Shown one piece after another: positions 36,808-43,975 of a stretch of 47,852 bases of DNA. How positions within the stretch are numbered: the stretch's first letter is position 1; every line of letters starts with the position of its first letter. The notes under the pieces are model-generated. The model had not been told where the DNA came from, searched no databases, and saw only the letters and a program-made list of their open reading frames with translations. Origin of the DNA: Rhizobium sullae (GTDB lineage: Bacteria; Pseudomonadota; Alphaproteobacteria; Rhizobiales; Rhizobiaceae); the NCBI RefSeq assembly GCF_900169785.1, contig NZ_FWER01000017.1:11195-59046 (forward strand). The letters run 5' to 3'. A program made the position numbers and the translations under genes.

Positions 36808-37148
36808 TCCCCCGCATTAAGTGTGTAATCAACCTGATAGCGCTGAACCCGCACCCCCTGGAGTTCATCACGGATTTTTAGATGCGCAGGGTGTTCCGCG
36901 TAGGCGGCTAGCGCCTCGGCGTTCTCGAATTCCGTGTACAGCACCACGTCGCAGGCATAGTCCACGCGGCTGAAATCGACGCCCACTTCGACCTGAAGAA
37001 GGCCCGGTACGACACCCCGCAGCGCTTCGAACTTCGTTTTCACGGCTTCGATGGAAGCGGTCTTTTTCCCATCCGTATCGGCGAGAAGGTTCCACATTAC
37101 GATGTGCTTCACCCGAGCATCGTTTCGCATATCCATAGTTCGGTCCAT
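36804..37148 (-). CDS. Stress-responsive alpha/beta-barrel (Dabb) domain protein
   Basis: 114 aa from ATG 37148, which follows GGAAGAG. Later ATGs at 37136 or 37130 are possible. The core HIVMWNLL...VVPGLLQVEVGVDFSRVDYACDVVLYTEFENAEALAAY...HP matches the Dabb fold, a dimeric alpha+beta barrel. The same fold occurs in polyketide cyclases such as olivetolic acid cyclase, which aromatise rings. It is first in the minus-strand catabolic operon, divergent from LysR. A weak dyad (TCGAA 37161-37165 and TTCGA 37175-37179) just upstream could be part of a LysR site. Confidence 0.82.
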   Translation of the reverse strand: MDRTMDMRNDARVKHIVMWNLLADTDGKKTASIEAVKTKFEALRGVVPGLLQVEVGVDFSRVDYACDVVLYTEFENAEALAAYAEHPAHLKIRDELQGVRVQRYQVDYTLNAGE

Positions 37149-37251
37149 CTCTTCCAGCATTCGAAAACGGTTGGTTCGATGCATGTTCGCATTTGCTCTC
37201 GGCGCGATGAACTGTAGATTTGCCAAAAGTCTTTTTCGCTGGAGGCAAAAA

Positions 37252-38184
37252 GTGAGTGTCAGGAGTAAAGTCGACCGCTGGGCCGAGATCGAGGTTTTTG
37301 TGACGGTGGCGAGCGAGCTCAGCATGACGCGCGCCGCCGATGTTCTCGGTGTTTCGGTGTCGAGCGTGAGCCGAAACCTCATGGCTCTCGAACAAAGGCT
37401 TGGAATCCGCTTGGTGCAACGTTCGACCCGGAAACTGAGCCTGACGAGCGAAGGCGAACAGTTCTTCGTCAATGCCAAGGAACTGATGGCCAGTTGGGAT
37501 GAAGCCGAAGCAGGCGTGGCGTCCAGAGCGCATGCTCCCACCGGCCGACTGAGGATCGGAGCATCGTTGTCGTTTTCATTGCTTCAGCTTATGCCCGTCG
37601 TGGAGCTGTTCCGGAACCGATACCCAAGCGTTCTGGTCGAAATAGTCGCATCAAACCGCTACTATGACATTATCGAAAACGGACTGGATCTGGCCATCCG
37701 GTTGAGACGGGTAGAGGCTGACAGCTCGATCACCATCCGCAGGCTTGCAAGGTGTCGCCGATTGCTGGCGGCCTCTCCTGAATATCTGGAGCGGAAGGGC
37801 ATCCCGCAACATCCAAACGACCTGCATCAACACGATCTTATTCTGTACACACTCGCCGACAACTGGAATGAACTGCGCTTCAAAAAAGACGATCAGTCCG
37901 TGAAGGTCGAAGTCGACGGCATCATTAACGCAAACGACGGACAATTAATCCGCGAAGCAGCCCTGAAGGGCCTCGGGATATTGGCGCAGCCAACCTACAT
38001 CATTCAAAATGACCTTGAGGCCGGGCGTCTGGTTCGCGTTCTGGATGACTGGCACCTGCCCGTATTGACCATGAATGCGGCCTTTCCGACGAAGGCGTTT
38101 CTCCCCGCCCGCACGAGGCTGTTCCTTGATTTTCTGGTCGAGCATTTCCGCACCCATGACTTCGAGGCGGTGTGGATGAGTTGA
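37252..38184 (+). CDS. LysR-family regulator of the hydroxyquinol-type cluster
   Basis: LysR-type regulator of 310 aa. GTG 37252 is chosen because GGAGG lies 6 nt upstream and the protein then has normal length; the frame is open to 37051 but covers the divergent Dabb gene. The N-terminal winged helix spans about residues 5-65 (SMTRAADVLGVSVSSVSRNLMALEQRLGIRL), followed by a substrate-binding domain with the CrgA/DsdA-like pattern YYDIIENGLDLAIRLRRV. It is divergent from the operon 37148-31529 and upstream of 38317-40190, so it may control both arms. The inducer is unknown. Confidence 0.93.
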   Translation: MSVRSKVDRWAEIEVFVTVASELSMTRAADVLGVSVSSVSRNLMALEQRLGIRLVQRSTRKLSLTSEGEQFFVNAKELMASWDEAEAGVASRAHAPTGRLRIGASLSFSLLQLMPVVELFRNRYPSVLVEIVASNRYYDIIENGLDLAIRLRRVEADSSITIRRLARCRRLLAASPEYLERKGIPQHPNDLHQHDLILYTLADNWNELRFKKDDQSVKVEVDGIINANDGQLIREAALKGLGILAQPTYIIQNDLEAGRLVRVLDDWHLPVLTMNAAFPTKAFLPARTRLFLDFLVEHFRTHDFEAVWMS

Positions 38185-38316
38185 GTCAGGTGCTTTTTGC
38201 GCGGGGTGCAACACAGTTTCCAAAGATCGGCGCTTTTTCCCAATGATGCCAAGGATGTATGACGGATCGATCACGCTGGCGATGGCCAGCCTCGCCTATG
38301 TAAGAAAGGGACAATC

Positions 38317-39177
38317 ATGGCCGCGGGTGTTGAGCTCCTAATTTCGTATTTCGCCATATCTGGCGACGTTCACCCCTTTGGACCCACCGAAATCAGCCCG
38401 TTCCCGTTCAAGGATCGCGTGGAAGCTGCCGCGCGTGCCGGTTTCGTCGGCTTTGGCCTTCATCCTGACGACGTGGCGGCGACGAGGGACCAGATCGGCT
38501 ATGCCGAGATGCGCCGCATTATCGAGGCCAACGGGATCAAGTATCTCGAGATTGAGGCCGTCGTCGACTGGTACAAGACGGGCGAGGAGCGTGCCAAAGC
38601 CGACCTGCTGCGGACCCAGATTTTCGAAGCGGTGAACGAGCTCGGCATGCGCGACATCAAGGCGCTTCCCGACTTTGAGGGGGGCGAACCCAAAATCGAA
38701 TTGATGGGCGAAGAGTTCGGCAAGCTTTGCGATCAGGCGGCGGCCACCGGAACTGAAGTCGTCCTGGAAATCATGCCCTGGTCCAACGTCCGCACGATCG
38801 AAGCCGGCGTCGGCATCATGGAGGTCGCGAACCGGAACAACGGCGGCCTGCTGCTCGACATCTGGCACATGGCGCGCGGGAACATCCCTTACGCCGACAT
38901 CAGCAAGATTCCGGCGCACTTCATCAAGGCCATCGAGATCGATGATGCTTTGCGGGAGCCGCCTGTTGAGAACATCTGGGATGACACTATCCATCACCGG
39001 ATGCTTCCGGGCGAAGGGGAGCTGGACGTGCCGGCCTTCCTGCGGGCAGTAAAGGCCGCGGGCTATGATGACGTCTATGGCACCGAAGTCCTGTCGGCGG
39101 ACCACAGGAAGCGTGGTCTCGATGAAATGGCTCGCCGCGTCTTCGAGTCGTCCATGGCTCAATTCGCCAAGGTCTGA
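38317..39177 (+). CDS. Xylose-isomerase-like TIM-barrel protein (isomerase or dehydratase)
   Basis: AP_endonuc_2 family TIM barrel, 286 aa. Likely metal ligands are the Glu in VLEIMPW, Asp and His in LLDIWHM, and the Glu in YGTEVLS, the usual four positions of this fold. The family contains sugar epimerases, inosose dehydratase (IolE) and 3-dehydroshikimate dehydratases (AsbF, QuiC), which aromatise a ring by losing water. Placed directly before the dioxygenase (173 bp), a dehydratase making an aromatic triol is attractive. ATG 38317 follows AAAGGGA. Isomerase or epimerase activity on a sugar is the alternative. Confidence 0.82.
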   Translation: MAAGVELLISYFAISGDVHPFGPTEISPFPFKDRVEAAARAGFVGFGLHPDDVAATRDQIGYAEMRRIIEANGIKYLEIEAVVDWYKTGEERAKADLLRTQIFEAVNELGMRDIKALPDFEGGEPKIELMGEEFGKLCDQAAATGTEVVLEIMPWSNVRTIEAGVGIMEVANRNNGGLLLDIWHMARGNIPYADISKIPAHFIKAIEIDDALREPPVENIWDDTIHHRMLPGEGELDVPAFLRAVKAAGYDDVYGTEVLSADHRKRGLDEMARRVFESSMAQFAKV

Positions 39178-39350
39178 GGGCGCTCTGGTGCCCACAGCAC
39201 GATCCACCGTGATCGTGCCGGCCGCCTTGGCGTCGCTTGCAGACACTTTGCCCGCTGCGGGCTCCGGAGGACGGCTACACACCGCATTGGCCGGACTAGC
39301 AACCCTTGCTTCCGCAGCATTTACTGACGAACGTTAGGGAGGACCGAACC

Positions 39351-40190
39351 ATGATCCACTATTTCTCAGAAGAAAGCTCGGTCGAAACGGTCAACGCCCG
39401 CATGGGTGGCGACGTCTCGCCGCGCATGGCGGAGGTAATGGCTTGTCTGGTCAAGCACCTGCACGCCTTTGCGAAGGAAATCCACCTGACCCAGGCGGAA
39501 TGGGAGATCGGCATCGACTTCCTGACCGAGACCGGAAAAATCTGCTCGGGCGAGCGCCAGGAATTCATCCTGCTTTCTGACGTGCTGGGCTTTTCTATGC
39601 TGGTCGACGCCATCAACAATCGCCGTCCCGCAGGGGCGACGGAGAACACTGTCTTCGGACCGTTTCACGTCGAGAATGCCCCCGTCCGCGAGATGGGCGA
39701 GAACATTTCTCTGGATGGGAAGGGCGAGCCCTGTTTATTCGAAGGTAAGGTGATCGACCTTCACGGTAACCCGATCGAAAGGGCATGCGTCGATGTTTGG
39801 TCAGACAATGCCGATGGCTTCTATGACGTGCAGCAGCCAGGCATCCAGCCCAAATGGAACAACCGTGGCCGCTTCCTCACCGGCGGAGACGGTGCCTATG
39901 CCTTCCGCGGAATCAAGCCGACCTCCTACCCGATCCCGAACGACGGGCCGGTTGGAAAAATGCTCGGCCACATGGGTCGCCATCCCTATCGCCCCGCACA
40001 CATGCATTTCCTTGTCACCGCGCCGGGCTTTCAGAAGCTGGTGACTCACACATTCGTCGGGGACGACAGCTATCTCGAAAGCGATGCGGTCTTCGGCGTG
40101 AAACAGACACTGATCGCGCCGTTCGAGCGGCTTGACGGGGCCGACACGCTGTGGCGGTCGCCATTCGATTTCGTGTTGACCCCGGTGTGA
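39351..40190 (+). CDS. Intradiol ring-cleavage dioxygenase, hydroxyquinol 1,2-dioxygenase type
   Basis: Non-heme Fe(III) dioxygenase of 279 aa. The four iron ligands are visible with the spacing known from catechol 1,2-dioxygenase: Y158 (DGFYDVQ), Y193 (PTSYPIP), H217 and H219 (RPAHMHF). The N-terminal helical dimerisation domain (about 1-100) is present. Length and GIQPKWNNRGRF fit the hydroxyquinol rather than the protocatechuate group. It would open 1,2,4-trihydroxybenzene to maleylacetate, the substrate of the nearby maleylacetate reductase. ATG 39351 has GGGAGGA 8 nt upstream. Catechol as substrate is the alternative, but muconate enzymes are absent here. Confidence 0.9.
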   Translation: MIHYFSEESSVETVNARMGGDVSPRMAEVMACLVKHLHAFAKEIHLTQAEWEIGIDFLTETGKICSGERQEFILLSDVLGFSMLVDAINNRRPAGATENTVFGPFHVENAPVREMGENISLDGKGEPCLFEGKVIDLHGNPIERACVDVWSDNADGFYDVQQPGIQPKWNNRGRFLTGGDGAYAFRGIKPTSYPIPNDGPVGKMLGHMGRHPYRPAHMHFLVTAPGFQKLVTHTFVGDDSYLESDAVFGVKQTLIAPFERLDGADTLWRSPFDFVLTPV

Positions 40191-40528
40191 AGGACGCACC
40201 ATCCCGAACTGACGAAACACTCTACCCCAGCGTACGCGAGCAGTTGGCGAAAACCTTGGGGCCGGTACGCGACATGCTGTGCCATGACCTTTCGGTCGAT
40301 GTGCCCGCCTGCCGGTTCGCCATGCTGCCCGTGTACGCCATGCTGGATCTGCCGCGCGTCAACGTCGAGCTCTCGATCATGCCCCGGGCGGAGCGCACGC
40401 GTGACCTACTCATGTCTGTGTGCGCCAAGCTGCGCGTGATGGTTTGCGATGCCAGGGACACCAATGAAAGCGACCGAAACCCTGACGTTGATTCCTGTAC
40501 GGAAACCATGTCTGCTAATCTAGCTTAG
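40187..40528 (+). CDS. Hypothetical small protein overlapping the dioxygenase stop
   Basis: GTG 40187 overlaps the dioxygenase TGA (GTGTGA) and opens a 113-codon frame, so translational coupling is possible, though there is no clear ribosome-binding site. The middle part (LPRVNVELSIMPRAERTRDLL) looks like the first strand and helix of 4-oxalocrotonate-tautomerase-type proteins, but the catalytic N-terminal proline is not in place. It could be a pathway accessory protein or a chance frame. After it, 40529-40685 holds nothing recognised. Confidence 0.35.
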   Translation: MKDAPSRTDETLYPSVREQLAKTLGPVRDMLCHDLSVDVPACRFAMLPVYAMLDLPRVNVELSIMPRAERTRDLLMSVCAKLRVMVCDARDTNESDRNPDVDSCTETMSANLA

Positions 40529-40685
40529 GGGGCGCGTAGAGGCAGTCACGTAATCTTACCTCCTGTGAGCCCGGAGGGGGTGACCCTGTTGAAGGAAGTG
40601 CGGCGACGAACATCAAAAAACTGGTGCGATATGGCTCGAATATCGGCGCAAAGGCTTTTCAAATTTCGCCCTCAGCCGACGCGAC

Positions 40686-41666
40686 TTACAATGAAATGGT
40701 CCAAGCTTCGCCCGGTTTGAGCGTTCGAAACCGCGCACGATCGATGTCGAGCCGGTCAAGTTCGTGTCCAAGTCGTTGCAAAGGTTCCTCCACCGGCTCG
40801 TCTGTCAAATTAAAGGTACCGAAATGGCAGCCGAGCGCGTGGCGCGCATTGAGAAGGTCAAACGACGCGACTGCTTCTTCCGGCATCATGTGTGCATCTT
40901 CCATGAACCATCTAGGCTCATAAGCACCGACCGGCAATATGGCCAGGTCGTAGGGACGATCTTTCCGCCTCGCTCGCTGGGCCCACCAGCCTGCCCCAAA
41001 GCCAGTATCGCCGGCAATGAAGATCGCATGCTCTCTCCAATTTAAGACAAAGCCGGCCCAAAGTGCGGCGTTGCGATCACGAAAACCGCGCGCTGACCAA
41101 TGCTGCACAGGCACGGCCGTAACCGAAAGGTGTTGCCAATCCGAGCGTTCGTCCCAGTCGAGGGCGACGGTTCGTGCCCTCGGGATCGCTGTGCGGATAA
41201 TCACGTCGTTGCCTAGCGGTGTGACGATGACGGGGTCATGTTTGTCGATGAGCATCCTCAGCGTTTTCAGGTCGAGGTGGTCGTAATGATTGTGGCTCAC
41301 CAGCACCAGATCGATCGGCGGCAGATCGTCAATCGCCAGACCGGATTTGCGCACCCGTCGCGGACCGGCGAAACTCGCTGGACTGGCTCGCTCGGACCAG
41401 ACCGGGTCAACGAGAAGATTGACACCCTCGAGCTGGATGAGACAAGAGGCATGCCCGATCATCGTCACCCGCACCGTGCCCGGCTCCGCTTGGGGCAGTA
41501 CCGGATCGGGATCCGGGTTATCAAAACTTCTCGGCCAGACCGCACGCTTGCCGCCAAGACGCCAGCGCAGGATGTGCGATAGCGACTTCCGGCCCGAGTG
41601 GACGGGGCCAAAGAAGCGCTTGCCATCGAAATGGTCGCTTACGGGTCCTGTGTAATAAGTCGGCAT
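40686..41666 (-). CDS. Metallo-beta-lactamase fold hydrolase (NAPE-PLD/UlaG-like)
   Basis: 326 aa from ATG 41666; codons to 41783 are unlikely. The binuclear metal motif HNHYDH is at 125-130, preceded by GHASCLIQLEGVNLLVDPVWS, and followed by VPVQHWSARG and FIAGDTGFG, a set characteristic of the NAPE-PLD-like branch. N-terminal HFDGKRFF is also typical. Family members cleave phosphodiesters or lactones. It is alone on its strand and faces the hydroxyquinol genes tail to tail, so a pathway role is not indicated. No signal peptide. Confidence 0.88.
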   Translation of the reverse strand: MPTYYTGPVSDHFDGKRFFGPVHSGRKSLSHILRWRLGGKRAVWPRSFDNPDPDPVLPQAEPGTVRVTMIGHASCLIQLEGVNLLVDPVWSERASPASFAGPRRVRKSGLAIDDLPPIDLVLVSHNHYDHLDLKTLRMLIDKHDPVIVTPLGNDVIIRTAIPRARTVALDWDERSDWQHLSVTAVPVQHWSARGFRDRNAALWAGFVLNWREHAIFIAGDTGFGAGWWAQRARRKDRPYDLAILPVGAYEPRWFMEDAHMMPEEAVASFDLLNARHALGCHFGTFNLTDEPVEEPLQRLGHELDRLDIDRARFRTLKPGEAWTISL

Positions 41667-41822
41667 TTGCGTCACTTTCGTGTGGAATCGTGGTTGTGGG
41701 AGGTGAGAAACGGCACGATGGAAACATGCGACAAAGGCATCCGACTGGCCGGTCGGCCTATTACGCAAGGTCACCAACGACAATCATTCGTCGTCAATTG
41801 CGCCGAGTGTCCTACGTGAACG

Positions 41823-42068
41823 CTATAGCAGCTTGTCCAATGTTATCGGCAGGTCGCGAATACGACGGCCTGTCGCATTGAAGATGGCGTTTGCTACCGC
41901 CGCGCCGACACCTGTAATGCCAATCTCGCCGATGCCGCGTGCGCCCATCGGTGCGTGCGGATCGGGTATATCCGTCCAGATCACCTCGATCTCGGGTACG
42001 TCCATGTGCACAGGCACGTGGTACTCGGCGAGGCTTGGGTTCATGATGCGCCCGAGCCGTTCGTCGAA
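41823..42068 (-). pseudogene. C-terminal relic of a xanthine-dehydrogenase-family molybdenum subunit (PaoC-like)
   Basis: The last 82 residues of a molybdopterin-binding subunit: GRIMNPSLAEYHVPVHMD, then DIPDPHAPMGARGIGEIGITG with the conserved active-site Glu region, ending RDLPITLDKLL. All upstream domains are gone; the frame continues to 42143 only with unrelated residues. It points away from the intact enzyme at 43514-46195 and belongs to a different subgroup (cytoplasmic/periplasmic aldehyde oxidoreductase type, GIGEIG rather than GIGEPG). Confidence 0.8.
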
Positions 42069-42335
42069 CTGAAGACTGCTGCAGTTTTCATTACTTTCAT
42101 GGCGGGATTGAACCTTTCGTTTGGATTCCGGATCGAGCGACACGTACAGCCAGGCCCTCGGTCATTGCTGCTGTGTCCAAGCGCCGAAACTGCATAGCGC
42201 TCGGTCTCTGCGAGGCGTTAGCTCGTTCCTGTTGAATTCTTGCCTGATACTCTGGAAATCAAATTAATGTGATAATGCTGGTGTACTCCCTTCGTATAGA
42301 AGATAGTCGGGAAACCAGTTCGATGGAGAGCATTT

Positions 42336-43280
42336 TTGGCCCACGCGGAGAGTTTTCAGGATCAAACGGCTGGCATTCGTTCGCGGATTCTCGACGTGCT
42401 GGCGCAATTGCCGTGGGATGGCATCAATTTCAAGCACGAGATACCGGGCCTGTCGCTCTATCGCGTCGTCGAGCCTGCCGGACCCTTCTTCACATTGTAT
42501 CAACCCAGTCTCTCGGTGATCATCAGCGGGAGCAAGCGCGTCCGTGTCGGGGACGAAACACTTGTCTATGATGCGTCACACTTCTTCCTCACGACCATCG
42601 GCCTGCCGATGACCGGCCAAATCTGTGAGGCGAGCAAGGTGGAGCCTTATGTGGCTGGCCAGTTGCGCCTGGATCTCGAGGCGCTTCGGCGTCTGATTGC
42701 CAATCACGATCTGCATCCGACAGATACATCCGACCGCGACCGCGGCGTCGTCGTGGGTACGGTTACGCCGGAACTTTACGACGCCTTCGGGCGATTGATT
42801 TCGCTGGCAAATTCGACTGACGATATTCCGTTCATGGCGAACCATATTCAGAACGAAATCTACTACCGACTCCTCACAGGTGAACATGGTGCGCGCCTGC
42901 GCCGCTTTGCGCTCGCCGGAACGAATAGCAACCGCGTGGCAAAAGCGGTTGCCTGGCTGAAGGAGAACTATGCCATGCCTCTTCGCGTCGAGGCGTTGGC
43001 GGACATGGCAAACATGGGCGTTTCGACGCTGCATCATCATTTCCGGGCCATGACCGCCATGAGCCCGCTGCAATTCCAGAAGCATCTGCGGCTTCACCAT
43101 GCGCGGGAACTGATGCTGTCTGGCTCGCTGGATGCGGCGACCGCGGCGCTCAAGGTTGGCTATGAGAGCCCGACGCAGTTCAGCCGGGAGTATCGCCGCA
43201 TGTTCGGTCATCCTCCTCTGCGCGACGTCAGGGCCATCCTCAATGCCGGCGATTCAGCCAGCCGCAGCTCCGTCGGCTAG
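42336..43280 (+). CDS. AraC-family regulator with AraC_N domain
   Basis: 314 aa. The start is TTG 42336, supported by GGAGAG 5 nt upstream; no ATG fits. The N-terminal AraC_N domain (about 25-180; LYRVVEPAGPFFTLYQPSLSVIISG) is the type often found beside alcohol or aldehyde dehydrogenase genes. The C-terminal double helix-turn-helix has MANMGVSTLHHHFRAMTAMSPLQFQKHLRL and VGYESPTQFSREYRRMFGHPP. It lies 233 bp upstream of the molybdenum hydroxylase genes, in the same direction, with a 21-bp-period direct repeat in between, so it probably controls them. Confidence 0.92.
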   Translation: MAHAESFQDQTAGIRSRILDVLAQLPWDGINFKHEIPGLSLYRVVEPAGPFFTLYQPSLSVIISGSKRVRVGDETLVYDASHFFLTTIGLPMTGQICEASKVEPYVAGQLRLDLEALRRLIANHDLHPTDTSDRDRGVVVGTVTPELYDAFGRLISLANSTDDIPFMANHIQNEIYYRLLTGEHGARLRRFALAGTNSNRVAKAVAWLKENYAMPLRVEALADMANMGVSTLHHHFRAMTAMSPLQFQKHLRLHHARELMLSGSLDAATAALKVGYESPTQFSREYRRMFGHPPLRDVRAILNAGDSASRSSVG

Positions 43281-43356
43281 CGCCATCACCAGCCTTTATG
43301 GCCGGTCTCGGTCCGTCCGAAAGTTCAATCCTGCAAATGGCAGAAAATAATCTATG

Positions 43357-43389
43357 CGACAGGATCGGGCAATAATCCGACAGGATCGG
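43357..43389. promoter_or_regulatory. 12-bp direct repeat at 21-bp period, candidate AraC-family operator
   Basis: CGACAGGATCGG occurs exactly at 43357-43368 and 43378-43389. The 21-bp period is two helical turns, the usual arrangement for AraC-family dimers. It lies 125 bp upstream of the iron-sulfur subunit start. Both copies are flanked by further similar bases (G/C at each end). Confidence 0.6.
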
Positions 43390-43513
43390 CTCTATCAGGC
43401 TTCAATATCGTCTTATAAGCTTGCCCGGCAGATGACGATCGTCAGGGAAGCGCGGACCGGTATGGCCGGGGGCGGCGCTCCGTGATGGCGCGTCATAACG
43501 CGAGGAGAACATC

Positions 43514-43972
43514 ATGGTGACTTTGACGATCAACGGCAACGAACATCAGGTCGAGGCCGAGGCGGATATGCCGCTTCTCTGGGCAATCCGCGATCTCGTC
43601 GGGCTGACAGGGACGAAATTCGGTTGCGGCATGGCGCAATGCGGCGCCTGCACCGTCCTGCTGGACGGCGCGGCAGTGCGTTCCTGTCAAACATTCGTCG
43701 GCGACATTGGCGACGCGAAAGTGACGACCATCGAGGGGCTTTCGGGCAAGGTGGCACAAACCGTGCAGACGGTCTGGGCCGATCTCGATGTGCCGCAATG
43801 CGGCTACTGTCAGTCCGGGCAGATCATATCGGCGACCGATCTGCTGACGAACAATCCAAAGCCCACCGACGATGATATCGACGCCGCGATGACGGGAAAT
43901 CTCTGTCGTTGCGCCACCTATCACCGAATCCGTGCCGGGATTCATGAAGCTGCCAAGCGTCTGGAGGCTTGA
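43514..43972 (+). CDS. [2Fe-2S] subunit of a molybdenum hydroxylase (IorA type)
   Basis: 152-aa electron-transfer subunit with two [2Fe-2S] clusters. Plant-ferredoxin-type cysteines C38, C43, C46 and C58 (FGCGMAQCGACTVLL...SC), and the helical-domain cysteines C96, C99, C131 and C133 (CGYC...CRC). It matches the alpha subunit of isoquinoline 1-oxidoreductase and related periplasmic aldehyde or N-heterocycle oxidases. ATG 43514 follows GAGGAG. Four bases separate it from the large-subunit gene. No signal peptide, as expected if exported as a complex with the Tat-carrying partner. Confidence 0.94.
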   Translation: MVTLTINGNEHQVEAEADMPLLWAIRDLVGLTGTKFGCGMAQCGACTVLLDGAAVRSCQTFVGDIGDAKVTTIEGLSGKVAQTVQTVWADLDVPQCGYCQSGQIISATDLLTNNPKPTDDDIDAAMTGNLCRCATYHRIRAGIHEAAKRLEA

Positions 43973-43975
43973 GCG

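Noticed and set aside
37253..37541. Long N-terminal extension of the Dabb frame
   Set aside because: It would overlap the LysR gene, whose helix-turn-helix is clear on the other strand.
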